This document shows, one piece after another, positions 11,351-23,959 of a stretch of DNA of 57,704 bases (positions within the stretch are counted from its first letter, which is position 1; each line of letters starts with the position of its first letter). Location of the stretch: NCBI RefSeq assembly GCF_000003605.2, contig NW_003114469.1:188369-246072 (forward strand), written 5' to 3'. Under the pieces are notes generated by a model. That model was not told where the DNA came from and did not search any database. It was given only the letters and a program-made list of their open reading frames with translations. A program made the translations under genes and the position numbers. Origin of the DNA: Saccoglossus kowalevskii (taxonomy: Eukaryota; Hemichordata; Enteropneusta; Harrimaniidae).

Positions 11351-13634
11351 AATACCGGCGAAGGTGGACCCCTTCTCCTCAAACTGCTTGTCTTCCGTAA
11401 AGTTGCTGGCGAATTGGGAATAAAAATTATAGAAGGGCTGAGGGCAAGGAAACAGTCTGATAGAATATACACGTTCACTGTAACTCCAATGTGTGACTGT
11501 GCTCTGGAATACATGTAAGCTAAATATAATTATATAAGCAAACGTTGCATTCACATTTGAATCGAGTACGCCTTAGTGTTTTGTACTTTGAAAACACCTT
11601 CCATACAAACCTCGCCCTCGTCTCTGTCAACGTGACCCCGTGAATAGACCTTTCTCAACTTTACGATATAGTAGTTCTTAGTCACTGGATGGCGAGCTAT
11701 AAGATGCATATTATTGTGATATATACATAAACGTTTACAATTTCAATACAAATTTACTAAGTCATTTAGTAATTGATATTTTACGTGCACATTTTTTTTA
11801 TATTTTCTATAGTGATGATAAAAGTGCAATGAAGGGATTTTCTGTAGACCTCATTAATGCAAGTATTGTTCATAAAATAACCCTTTGGATTCTATACCAT
11901 TATAATATAGTTAATACGTAACAGATGGTTTCGAGTGGGCTTGGTGGGACGTATTACTACTTTTAATAGTAATACTAGACTTCAATTGCAATATGTTTTT
12001 TACATGGCAAAAGATATGCGGATAATGATTGATGACCTGTGTTATTTGAAATCAATATAACATAATTAATACAACGTTGCATGTTACTTATTTCATTTAG
12101 TTTGCGAGGAAGCTGAAAGGAACTGTGAAATACTATGTGACTATGATCCCAAATGTTTTGCCCATGACAATCACCACTTTTCGCTAGGCGAAGGTCAGAA
12201 CATTTTGTCTTCTTTGCCATACATTAATTATTTGACAATGGAAAGAAACCGCATTACTACTGTAAGCTGAGCTATTACAATTCAATAAGAAATCGAAATT
12301 ATTTATTCAAATTATAAAACATAGGAGTTAATTATTTCACATATCGAGTTTGTAGTTTAATATCACCATTAGATCATTAATTACCAAACAACGATTGCTA
12401 CACACTAGTCTGCATTGCAACAACACGAGAAGGAAATGCAAATGAAGCTTTTCCACAATTGTTTTTTTTAATCATAGACTTATTTCAAAACAATATGACG
12501 TTTGTATGTCGTGGTTTAAAACAAAGGATCGTACGTACACACGTAGCGGCATTTACGGAGCCATATTGGAAAACTAACAACATATACAATTTGTACGTGC
12601 CATCCGACAATCCTAATAAATTCGACACAAACAATATTGCTGGAAAGAAAATAGGTAGGTTAGCCATTTTTAATTGATAACTTCATTATTAAACATGTCT
12701 TGCATTTAATGTTACATGTAATTATGTAATTAAATGTAATGTAATTTAATAAAGAAGTCTCATCAATCATTTGATTACAATTCATTAGACTGACAATGTA
12801 TATTTTCAAAGGTTTCGTAGATGGGACGACTGGGGGTCATACTTGCCTTGAGGATGTGGAAGGTGCAGATACGATGATGCCTGAATATGTTATTAAAATA
12901 ACTGACTTGTTTAACAAATTAGGGAGTGGAGAGGTAACGGAATACGTTTGTTGAATAGTGAACATATGTTATATTAGAATGACTACTCACTGATTCACCG
13001 ATTTCGAATATTAATCATAGTTATATATTAACCCTTTTGGTGGCAAAATCAACTTTTGTTGTCTTTCACAAAATAACCAGAATATTGTCAGAAAAAAATG
13101 AAGGCGCTCGAAAAAATTAAATGGTTGAGTCATATACGAGAATTATAAAACGTCTTCTTATTAATTATCTGGATGCTGCGTTCGTGCTTGATGGGTTTGC
13201 AAACATTTATCTTAACAATGGATTCCAGAAGATTGACGAAGGCAACAAATGTGCAGAGTCGGGTATTACTCATGGTGTTGCCAGGAAGGACAATGACGTC
13301 ACTGACTGGTTCAGTGAAACGTTGAGAGAGATGAAGACGAACGGAAAGTATTATGGCCTGTGTAACAAGGCGAAACAGGATCACGGTGAGGGCGTAATTC
13401 TTTAAATGGATACATTTATGGCATTAAGGGATTGTGTTAATTTGAGTGCATTTACGAGAATTTGAATAAAGTCACGCTTAAAAAATATCAACGTTTATTT
13501 GACATGAATTGCATTTTTTAAAACTGTAAATCTTCTTCAATTCAGGTTCGAAGGGACAAATTAACTGTGTCGTCGAAGGTGAAGAGTTCAATGAATTTGC
13601 GGAGATTAAGTGTGGTGAAGGATGCTGGGTTTAA
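11351..13634 (+). pseudogene. Copy B1: broken PBP2-fold gene lacking exons 1-2
   Basis: Recognisable exons: 3 (11351-11514), 4 (11813-11862), 5 (12101-12193), 6 (12478-12654), 7 (12812-12933), 8 (13169-13385), 9 (13546-13634). No signal-peptide or exon-2 sequence exists upstream; exon 3 follows spacer repeat S. Exon 6 starts one base short (ACTTATTTC against GCCTTATTTC) and gains four bases later (ATCGTACGTACACACG). The two changes offset, so the frame returns at RTHVAAF, but about 19 residues, including the YDVCMSW segment, are replaced. The exon 8 acceptor AG is AT at 13167-13168. Exon 4 ends in A rather than G before the donor. Exons 7-9 are otherwise open. A non-functional relic is the most economical reading; low-level transcription remains possible. 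Confidence 0.75.
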
Positions 13635-13701
13635 TGGAAATGTATTCAATGTGGCGGATTTTATTAGTTGTTTATTTTAAGTAATTTTAAGTAACTATTA
13701 A

Positions 13702-13707
13702 AATAAA
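13702..13707 (+). other. AATAAA polyadenylation-type signal of B1
   Basis: AATAAAGCACT lies 68 bases after the exon 9 stop. The same signal and spacing class is seen at 31387 (B2) and 49843 (B3). Confidence 0.5.
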
Positions 13708-16700
13708 GCACTGAAACATGTGTTATTGCTCGGCAAAGATGGACATACAATTTACTATAAGTTAAATCGAGGAGTGGAATAAAGGAATTGCTTGTCTGGA
13801 TAGGCCACTGGTTGCAGTGTGACCAAATAACGTTACAAGCATTGTACATTTTTTTTTTTACAAATAAACATTGTAATTCCGTAATGTTTGTTAACACTGC
13901 TCAGAAAATTTGTATATTTGTGTACAATACGTTCCACATATGCTCGATTGCTGCCACGTGTGAGAACATAATGTATGTGTGTATTACATAATGTGTATTA
14001 CAGTCGTGCGTTATTGTAATACAATCATCAACTGATTATCGAAACCGCGATGTCAGTTGATTTAGTGAGTCATGGGGTATCTCGTGTTAAAAATGGTATT
14101 TTGCTTTGTTTTCCCACGGCAATTGCTTTTTTGTGGCAATGTATAATTAGGCCATTAATAAAACATAATGCCGCCATATTAACCCTTATTATAAAATACA
14201 CGTTGGTCAGTCAGCAGACGTACAACTGAATATAAATCTCCGTAACATATTCACTTTGGGAATTGCTGATATGAAAACAAAACAAAACATAAACCTTATA
14301 AATTGGTGTTCACCAGTGAATCAAACAAACGGCAGTTATTTAGCCGATTTGCTGGGATGAGATAGGGACAACGAGTCTGGGCAAATTTAACATGTGTGAG
14401 TAATATCGCAAGTTGAAAATGGAATTTGATGAAGAGGACTACTATACCTGTGATTCGGATCTAGTAATGAAGGGAATTGAATTAAAGCAGACGATTCTAA
14501 AGGATGGACTCAGACAAATACCATAAATAGCCTTTCTTCTTCTGATGAATCTGTATATGATTTTATTGATTAATTGCACATTAAAATAAAAATAATCTTG
14601 GTTTTGTAAATATCCGTTTAAATAACTTATCATTAACGTGTACACTAAAAGTGATTCTATAACGAAGTATATATTTATTATTATTATATATTAGACATTA
14701 TTATATTATTTATTGCAAAGTAAACTTTCTCCCGACCAAATACTTTATTAGATTAAAACATAACATTTATTGGATGCTATATTTCAGTCAGCGTACAAAA
14801 GACACCCTAGCAATGAAAATTGCTCTAATTAATATGCAAAGCGATCTCATAATTGCAGTAGTTGTCCAGGTTTTGTTATAATACTTCTTGCTTTAAGTAG
14901 GGCTTTTGTCGCTGTGGAGCATGATATACTATTAAAAAGTTCTGAAAAGTACTCGGTATTTGTGGAACAATTCTGACTTGGCCTAATTTCTATTTATAAG
15001 ATAGATGTCAGTGTGTTTCTGTTCGAGTCTACATCCCCTATGCGTGCGTGCACATCAGAGCTAGTTATTGGGCGACTGTTAGTCAGTATGTTTATATCCC
15101 CGTCAGCGACCATTATTGAACGTCACGGTTTATGGTATTACATTGTATGCTGATTGGACTGTATTTGTCTCTTCAACCGAAACCTTTTGTGGAATATCAA
15201 TCAGTTAATAGAACCAATGACTTGATTTGTTATTTAAAAAAATTGATCCAAACAAAAAATAAGATTCAATCCACATATTTTTATAACCGTTTGGCAACGT
15301 CATATTGACCAATTCAACTTATGTCAGCTCTGTTAATATGTGGCCAGTGATAATACTATCAGTGATAATGTACGTAATCTAAGTGAGATATTTGAGAACT
15401 ACAAAGAATATCTCAAACCATAAAGTATCTGTCTGTCAAAACTGTCACTAACCTGACTTGATTCGTCAATCAGCGTTGCTATAACAGCAACTCGCACGCG
15501 CCGTTGAGTTTAAGTTCGTTGACAATGAAAACAGGTTTATAGCGGAGTTTTTGCGAAGTTATAATGGTGAGACGACGGCCGAATATCTGAACTTTGGCTG
15601 GCAAAGACAAATAATCATTACATTTTTTTAAACTACTAAATTGAATGTTCGACAAAATTAACATTGTTCAAAAAGAAACTAACATTATTTCTCGGCCGAA
15701 AATAGTGCGTGTGCCTTTATACAATAACTTATAACATAGAATTAACATATCTATATATATTTTATCACAGACGATCACCATTCGTTTATTATGAAACTAA
15801 TTTATTCTCTGTTCTCTGTTTATTGCCTGGTATTAAACAAACTGGACGTAACTAGGTCTATGCATATGTATTTTGTTTTTTATTTTGCAAATTTAAAACC
15901 ATTGGTTCTTAAAATTATTTGTCGTAGAAAATTACAAAAAAAACTTTTATCTCGCTTCTGAATCTTAATATATGCAAATGTAAACAAGACTAGAAAAGTG
16001 TTCAACTTCTGCTTTGCCATCGAGTGGACAAATACTTGTTTCTTCTTAAAATTAAAGAACGGGAAATATCATAATATTGTTACCATACACCCACTGTAAC
16101 CGCCATTGGTAAATAGCTGAGTGGTCGTAGCGCTGCACTTGTGTGTTAGCGTGGTAACACCTCTTAATTAGAAGACTGTGGAATGAACAGCGAAATCGTG
16201 CAAGAGAAATTTAAGGAGAACTGAATTTGTACTGAGCATTTTACTGGCTGCCGGGTTGTCCTCCTCAAGCTAGCTGTCCTCGAGTAATTGTCGTAGTTGT
16301 CCATTGCAATTCACAAGAAGGTATTAAACCCAAGCATTTATAGTGACTCCACAGTCCTGGATGCATGCAATCATTCCATATTCAGAATAGATATTTCTAA
16401 ATTAGACAGAATGCCGATACTCAGTGCAGGATTACGACCCGCGGCGACTTTGTCAGCATCCTTTATTTTATGTTTTTTGTGATATTACGTTGTAAATAGA
16501 AGTGTGCATGGAATTATGGGAAGAAACGGTGTGCATTGCCAGGTGGTAACTGTCATAAAAGTGATTGACAGGTCATACTTGTTTACAACTCAAGAAGGAC
16601 AATTGGAATCTACCAGATGTGTTTGTGATTTACATAAAGGATGTTTACAATATTCTGACATGCCTGCATGAGACAGCTACTAGCAAGGCCACATTCTGAT

Positions 16701-17035
16701 TGGCTCATGTGGAAACCTAGGTGGTGTCCCTTAATCTGGGCCATTTATGCCTATAAATAGGCTAGATTGAAAACAGTTGGGGTCGATCAATTCAAGTGGG
16801 TACCCTGCTGCTGTGATATTGTGAGACAAGTGATACAGGCTTCAATCATCATTCTGTGAGACTTGTAGGAACTGCTTTGAGATCTCCTGCTATCAGCGGT
16901 GCCTTCTAGAATAACAGCGTTCCTCTACAAGCAAGACTACTTCATTTCTAGGTCCTTGTGTTGTCATCAATTTCCTTATCCTGGAACTGTGAGTTATAAC
17001 CAATGCACACTTCCATAGGCAACCACCTATTTTAG
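13708..17035. other. Spacer B1 to R1
   Basis: Contains family-shared 3' flank (13740-14200), a partial copy of spacer repeat S (about 14870-15450), sequence resembling the flanks of B2 and B3 (about 15650-16060 against 31990-32400), and the start of a TATA-bearing dispersed repeat (about 16450 onward). No coding exon was recognised. The A-box-like stretch near 16120 is too degenerate to call a tRNA. Confidence 0.45.
16450..17030 (+). repeat. Dispersed repeat with TATA box, copy 1 (possible LTR-like or promoter-bearing element)
   Basis: Closely related to about 35650-36330. Shared blocks include GTGATTGACAGGTCATACTT and its TGATAGGTCATACTT counterpart, GGACAATTGGAATCTACCA, CTCATGTGG, GCCTATAAAT and CAATGCACAC. 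A TATAAATAG box sits at 16752-16760. It ends in CCTATTTTAG exactly where the R1 exon-2 relic begins. No paired LTR, primer-binding site or coding region was seen, so the element type is open. Confidence 0.5.
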
Positions 17036-17246
17036 TACAAGTGCACTGTTTGGCGATGGATGCAAAGGTGGCTTGTTAGATGGGTCTTTGGGCGATCAAT
17101 CTCTTTTCACCATTTTACTTTTAAAACAAAAGTTGGCAACTTATGGGGGTCATGCTTATCTACCACTTCCCCTACTGCGAGCACTGATTACTAGCGATAC
17201 CCCTCCACCAATAGTACAAACGATGGTAGCACGAAGTGTTATGCAG
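17036..17246 (+). pseudogene. R1: orphan exon-2 relic, open frame
   Basis: The frame reads SALFGDGCKGGLLDGSLGD, then LPLPLLRALITSDTPPPIVQ and TMVARSVMQ. It is a diverged version of array exon 2 and ends at an intact-looking donor (CAG|GTTTGT). Unlike R2 and R3 it has no in-frame stop. It is preceded by CCTATTTTAG, a plausible acceptor contributed by the dispersed repeat. No other exon of the gene lies within several kilobases on either side. It may be a dead fragment or an exon captured by a new promoter; nothing in the sequence settles this. Confidence 0.65.
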
Positions 17247-19015
17247 GTTTGTGTTTAGTATAATATCTTATCAGCTGACTAAGGTACATATTATTCGCAA
17301 TAAATAACCTGTAACACTAACATTACATGTATTCATTGCCTAGTACATGCTACCGCTTTATCAGGCGAATGTTTGTATGACAAATATCATTACACGAGTC
17401 TCATGGGAGGGGCTAAAGTCTAGAGTAGTAATGTAGAATTATAGTCTATGTTTGATGCCCATACTAAATCATCATATTATGATTTTAAACCGTTGATTTC
17501 ATGACCATTTTTGTGATTTTAGTCGATTTGGGGTTGTATTGAATATTTACTACTTTGAGCGGTGAATATGTAACAGCTTCCACATTATGTCAAAAATAGT
17601 ACTAATGCTGTAAATTAACACAACTATTTAAAGACGTACTAAAACTAATTCGTCCCAGTCACTTTGTAGCGCACGAACACTTCGCACCAGAGGGTTACTT
17701 CGCACCACAGGCTAACCTCAGACCACACGGTCACTTCGTACAACATGGTCACTTAGTATCACATATTCATTTGTCTCGAGAAACTCGCTACCACACGATC
17801 ATTTCGTCCCACGCGTGCATTATTAATTCCCCAGACACTTCGACCACAATTCAACACAAGTCGTTTTGTACCATCATCAATGTTGTTTTATGGTCTTACT
17901 AATGAAGACTAAAGATATATTTCGTACAATGTATACTTATTGTTACATACACATTACACTCAGTAGCCCCAAATGTGTCGCCTCCTACAAATATAGGACT
18001 AAAAATATCGGTTATAGCTCATTCTACTCAGCTTGAGTGTGGATACAATATTACCATTTTTTTGATATTCAATTTTATTGATACTTTCGCCCCGAACGTA
18101 CCCCCCTACCAGTCTTGTAATATTAGTGTTCAAATATTAACATGCATGATACAAAATATATGAGATATATGCAATAAGATGCATAAATGACACACTAAAT
18201 GAGAAATGCAAGGAAGGAAAATGTGTATAAGGTACTTTATAAGTAGCTATGCAGTTATGAATGTCGTTATTCTGTCAGCAACCTGTGAAGATAAACACTT
18301 TCAGTAAAAACGTATGACAAAAATGACATTGAAATGAATGGTATGGAAGCTAGACATTAAATTAGTTCATGTGTTCCAGACTCTTTAGGATGAAATTCTG
18401 CTAGGTTCAATGAAACCAAAGAATTATCTGGAGCTGAAATAAATATCCAAGAAGTATATCCATAGTATCTGACTGATAGAATTGACATAGTGAATGCCAG
18501 CTGAGTTTTGATAACTATCAGATTTGTCGTCTGATTAGTTTAGATCAGAATGATTTCCTTTATCAAATTGTGACTTTTTAGAAAGAATGTGCTTTTTTGT
18601 ATGTTATAAAGGATGACAACTTATCTGAAATTACAAAATAAACTTGACACTGCTCTTAAGACTGATTGGAGAAGGTTTGCTTGGAAAAAGATAGTATTTC
18701 AATAGATAGTAATGTGAGCAACATCCGGTTGATATTTATATCAGTCGAATGCAATAAAAGATTACAGAATTTTTTTATCACTGTCTTAGCATTGAGGAAC
18801 GTGCATTTCGTCTACCAATCAATGATATCAATTTCAATAGAAAGTGATAGTTCCATGAATGGAAACGGGTTTGTGTCGTGTGATGTAAAATTTCCAGTAG
18901 ACCAATGAAAATAGTTATGTATAGGCACGTGATTCCCTGGCACGCAATCATGTTTCTTAGGGAATGAATAAATGTTTTAATGAAAATTACAATGAAAATA
19001 AATGCAGTTCGAAAA
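17247..19015. other. Spacer R1 to A2
   Basis: 17250-17640 resembles 34945-35290 after R2. 17650-17870 has short imperfect repeats around CACTTCG(C/T)ACCA(C) with a match at 35310-35520. 18610-18710 resembles 36440-36540. No coding exon recognised. Confidence 0.45.
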
Positions 19016-19190
19016 TTCGAACATTGACCACAAATTGACGACATTCAAGTGAATCCTTTAAATTTGCGACATTCAAGTCAATCTTCCGAATTGACAACAT
19101 TCAAATCAATCCTACAAATTTACAAGATTCAAGAAAATCATACAAATTTACGACTTTGACATTAATCCTCTTACTTGGGCCTGATTTGCT
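19016..19190 (+). repeat. 28-bp degenerate minisatellite upstream of A2
   Basis: About six imperfect units resembling CTACAAATTGACGACATTCA plus AGTCAATC. A longer tract of the same repeat is at 36570-36905 upstream of A3, and an oppositely oriented one is at 52893-53465. Confidence 0.75.
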
Positions 19191-19409
19191 ATAACCATTC
19201 AAACTTGTTGACGTACGTATCTCGTATGTCTTTTAATCACATCATTACTCTAGCCTTAGCGGAGTGAGCATCCTGATAAACGAGTTAACATATAATAGAT
19301 AACAACTAAAGCAGAGATAATACAACAGACTTTGAAACCGGTCTCAGTTAACACACAATAAAAGCCCTTGCTGGCATATCTTTCGTGCCTTGCAAGTCGT
19401 ACATAAAAC

Positions 19410-22400
19410 ATGTCTCGCTTCGTGCTACTAACGCTAGTCTGCCTTGCATTATTTAATAAAGGTAAGTAAAGTACACATCAAATCATTTCAACAGATTTCT
19501 TCTCAGACGATTATATGTATACGTGACTCACGTGGCCCATGTTTGCGTGCAAACAATCACATTTTCAATATATTTATGGGTCGTTGCAATTTGGCTTTCC
19601 TCTACAGAAGCTAATGAGTGTAATGATCATATTGGCAACATACACGACACTTAAGTCGACACGTGCACACTATTTTTAGACTTTTTATATTCCTCTATAG
19701 ATGCATTGTCAAGTGGACTGTTTGGCGAGAGTGGCGAAGGTGGCCCGCTAGGCGGAACGTTGGAAGATAAGCCCATACTCAGGGCATTATTGATGAAACA
19801 AATTATCGGTAATGTAGGCGGTGGTACTGGTGCGCCACTCCCCATATTGAGAGCACTGATGACTAGCCAGACCCCACCACAAATAGTACGAGCGATGATA
19901 GCTAAACGTGTTATGGAGGTGTGTAATATAATTATCCAATAAATTCATTCTATATCATATCATATCATTTCACATTAACTCATAGCATATAATAAAATAA
20001 TTCCCTAATCATTGTCATGCATACAGATACCAACAATCTTGACTTTGTTGCCTCAACCCATCCATCAGTCAGTAAGGCCATAATGTATTATTTAGTTGAT
20101 TAATATTGAAAGAATAACTGTAATTATACAAAAAAAGAACAAAATAGATTAAATATAAATTTAGGATTTTCTGCCTAATAGTGAAACATTAGACTATTAG
20201 ATGCAAAACGTACAAGAAAATCGCAGAAGGAATGATTTCAAATTTGATTTAATCTGTCCTCTATCTAGAAAGTCATCAGAATGTGCAATATGGTTGCCTT
20301 AAATTACACATTTATATATAACACACAAAGATATCCATAATGTCTGAGTAATACATCGCAAGTCTTCCAATAATTAACGTAATGTAATTCGGTAATGTAG
20401 CACTAAGTGCTTTATATATTCAAGGTGACACGATAACAATTATCCGTAACATAAGAACTTTACAAGATATATATCCAGCTTGCTATTAAGGCTTGAAAGT
20501 TTCATGTCATTCGTTGAAACAATATAATATCGAAATTTAACAGAAATAATTCTCATAATTAAACTCAACAAATTCGACAACAAAAATCTTACAATGGGTT
20601 TCCTGCATTGAGACCCTTTGTAACGAACCCCAGGTGCACAGCAATTGAGTTGTATGTACACAACAAGATATCCTTGACGTGGCGCCCCTAAATACCTACT
20701 ATAGCTAGTCTGTCTTTTTGTACAGTTCTTGCCACATTAGTTCCATTTACTAAAACTAACCCAGGCTTATACTAGAGATATAACCACTTCTCTAGCGCCC
20801 TATACAATAAGCAAAACGTGGCTCGTCACAATAGCCCAGCAAGAGGTTGCCTAAGAAACAACTTTCCATAAAATCAAAAACCCCAAAAGACTCACTAAAC
20901 CAGTTCCAGAACGTGGAATATTATCTTGTATGAAAAGCTAATTTGTGCTCACTGTGTTCCTTTTAAGAATACCGACGAGAGTGAACCTCTTCTCCCCAAA
21001 CTGTTGGTCTTCCGTAAGGTTGCCGTCGACTTGGGAAAGAACATTATAGAAAGGTTGAGGACAAGGAAACAGTCTGATAGAATATACACGTTCGCTATGC
21101 TATCTCCACTATGTGACTGTGCTAATGAATACATGTAAGCTAAATACTGTGATATAAGATATTTTATAATATCGGTGAGAGAATACCTAATTCCTATAAG
21201 AGGCGCACCTTCCATCGATAACGCGTCTTTATGATTGGAGGTAAAAGCGTTCAAAGCGAAAGTTAGATTGGCTGTGTTGTCGGTCTTCAGTTCGTACACC
21301 GTAAAAACTATAAAATCATTCTTTATCACATAATTCATTTTGCCCGGCCTCGTAACGCTATGGAAAGTGCGCCCTCATATCAGAAAAAATTATTTCGCGT
21401 ATCACGTCCGGCTTTCATCAATCAAACAAAACGGATTAAACACGCATCACTATTGTGATATAATATATAATTATAATATAAACTTATCTGGAGGTCATTG
21501 GTCCCAGTATCGATATATACATATCCCACAAGGCGATTGTAATGCAATATATATATAATATGTTATTCACTGTAACATCCCCACTTAGTGAGACATACCA
21601 TTACATAAACTAATATTTGCAGTTCACTGTCTTCTATTTTTTATTTTCTAAAGTGATGATGAAGGTGAAATGAAGGGATTTTCCTTGGATCTCATTAATG
21701 CAGGTAAGGTTTATAAAGTTAATCATATGAAATCTAGATCACTGTTAGCTCGAGTGGGCTTAATGTGTGCGGGTATATAAGGTTTGCTATTACTACATGC
21801 AGTAGTAAAATGTTATAATATTGTACATTTGATATAGAACCATATCAATTGCAATATGTTTATGTTATACTGATGATTTGAAATCTATATAACAAATACA
21901 ACGTGGTATGTTACTTATATTTTCTTAGTTTGCGAGGAAGCTGGAAGAAACTGTGAAATTCAATACGACCTTGATATCAACTGTTTTGCCCATGATGGTC
22001 GTCACTTTTTGCTCGGCGAAGGTAAAAACATTTCATTTCCCAAATTTCATCATATTTATATCCCAAACAATAACATCCAACCGCATTTTTACGGTCAGCT
22101 GATGTAAACAAATTAAAATTGAAATTGTTTATTAAGTATAACCCATCGGATTTATTTATTTCACAGATCGAAATTAAAATAGTTTTATACCACCATTAGA
22201 ACAGTTATTATTAAACAATGATGGCTACACACTAGTATGTATGGCAATAACACGAGGAGGGAAATGTAAACGCAGCTTGTTTACAATTGTTTTTTTTCAT
22301 AGGTCTTATATCAAAACAGTATGACGCGTGCATGTCGTGGTATAAAACAAAGGATCGTACACATGTAGCGGCATTCTCAGAGCCATATTGGAAAATTAAC

Positions 22401-23528
22401 AACATATACCATTTATATGTGCCATCCGACAATCCTAACGATTTCGATCCAAACAATATTGCTGGAAAGAAAATAGGTAGGTTGGCCATCTTAAATTTAT
22501 TATTTCATTATTAAACGTGCATTCAATCTTGCACACCTGTAATGTAGCTTGTAATGTAATGTAATAACAATGTCTAATCAATATTTTATACCCATTAGAC
22601 TCACAATATTTATTTTCTAGGTTTCAAGAATGGATGGACTGGGGGTCATACTTGTCTTGAAGATGTGGGAGGTGCAGATACGATGACGCATGAATATGTC
22701 ATTCAAATGAAAGACTTGTTTAACAAATTAGGAAAAGGAGAGGTAATGGAAGTTGTTTATTGAGCAGCCTTAACATGTTACAGTGTTATATTAGACACTA
22801 CGCTTTCAAATAATCACCCTTAACACAATAAAGCGTTTTTATTTGTTCCCCCATATTCTACCAAAGATTTTGATATGCTGCCAAAGAAAAAATATTTATA
22901 CAAATATTTCAAATTCAGCAAAGTATAGAATATACTTAAAATTGTGCATAAACTTTACACCAACATTTTGTTAGAAAAATGATGGCGTTTAAAACATGTG
23001 TGTCGTATATGAGAAGTGCAAAACCTTTTTCTATTAAATAGCTCGATGCTGTGTTCGTGCTTGATGGGTTTGCAAAGTATTATCTTAAAAATGGATTCCA
23101 GAAGATTGGCGAAGGCATCAAGTGTGCAGAGCCAGGTATTTTTCATGCTGTTGCCAGGAAGGACAATGACGTCACTGACTGGTTCAGTGAAACGTTGAGA
23201 GAGATGAAGACGAACGGAAAGTATTATGCTCTGTGTAACAAGGCTAAACAGGATCACGGTGAGGGCGTAATTCTGTACATTGAAACATTTATGGCACTAA
23301 AGAACTGAGCTAATTTGAGTGCATTTACGTGAATTAAGTCGTACATAAAAGAAAAACCGAATCTTTAACAATATTCACAAAGTTTATTTGACATATATTT
23401 GAATTATATTTTTAAAAGTATACATCTTCTCCATTTCAGGTTCAAAGGGTCCTATTAACTGTGTCGTCGAAGGTGAAGAGGTCAATGAATTTGCCAAGAT
23501 TAAGTGTGGTGATGGATGCTGGGTTTAA
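19410..23528 (+). CDS. Copy A2: secreted PBP2-fold protein, nine exons
   Basis: Exons: 19410-19461, 19701-19918, 20968-21134, 21654-21703, 21929-22021, 22303-22476, 22621-22742, 23042-23258, 23440-23528. All junctions are GT-AG and the joined frame is open for 393 residues; exon 3 has one extra codon (TFAMLSPLCDC). The start is the first ATG after the conserved upstream block and gives a hydrophobic signal sequence (MSRFVLLTLVCLALFNK). The Arg in YKTKDRTHVAAF, the WTGGHT loop and the Asp in LDAVFVLD are kept, consistent with binding of an amino-acid-like ligand. Exon 5 (IQYDLDINCFAH) is closest to A1. Intron 2 contains about 0.85 kb of sequence not shared with other copies, and part of intron 3 is also replaced. 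No AATAAA lies in the family position; the nearest is 23756-23761. Confidence 0.8.
20010..20890. other. A2-specific segment in intron 2
   Basis: Introns 2 of A1, B2, A3 and B3 share a common sequence of about 640-690 bases. In A2 this stretch is replaced by unrelated DNA that includes GTAACGAACCCCAGGTGCAC and GACGTGGCGCCCCTAAATAC. No inverted ends or coding similarity were recognised. It may be a recombined or inserted segment. Confidence 0.5.
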
Positions 23529-23959
23529 TTGAAATGTATCTAATTGTGTAGATTTTACTCGTTGTTATTTTTTTAATTAGATGTTATCATGAAAGTAGTA
23601 AAAGTAGTAGCACTAAACATATGTTATTGTACTGCAGAAATGACACAAGTTATCGTGTGACAATCTACAAAAAAGCTATTGAAGAAAAAAAATAATGCTG
23701 TTGTATTAATCTTGAAAATACACGTGAGTCAGTCAACAGATGTACAGGTGAATATAATAAAGGCTAATATGAAGAAAAGCCAAATTGACCTTGAACTGAT
23801 ATTTATCGTCCAGTTTCAAATTATCATTTATATTAGAATATTTGAGGAACTTTTTTTCGAGCAAATTCTTCATGGCATTTTAACCAGTTGATATGTAATA
23901 CAAAATCACTGAAACTGTTTTTATTAAAGTGCAAAACCATCTGCTAAAGGCAAAGAATG
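23529..23959. other. 3' flank of A2, no gene seen
   Basis: Shared 3' flank pieces (for example the block with AATAATGCTG(C/T)T and ACACGTGAGTCAGTCAACAGA). The TTAA-site region of the other copies is missing here. No exon recognised. Confidence 0.45.

Noticed and set aside
16117..16165. tRNA gene suggested by AATAGCTGAGTGGTCGTAGC
   Set aside because: Only an A-box-like stretch is present. No matching acceptor stem or B box was found at proper spacing; the related copy at about 33563 is even more degenerate.
16450..17030. Solo LTR of a retrotransposon
   Set aside because: The TATA box and dispersed copies are suggestive, but no TG..CA ends, target duplication or internal retroelement sequence were seen; kept only as an unclassified dispersed repeat.
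20949..21338. 129-codon minus-strand open frame across A2 exon 3
   Set aside because: Its body is the reverse of exon 3, and the equivalent frames in other copies are short and differ; a shadow frame.
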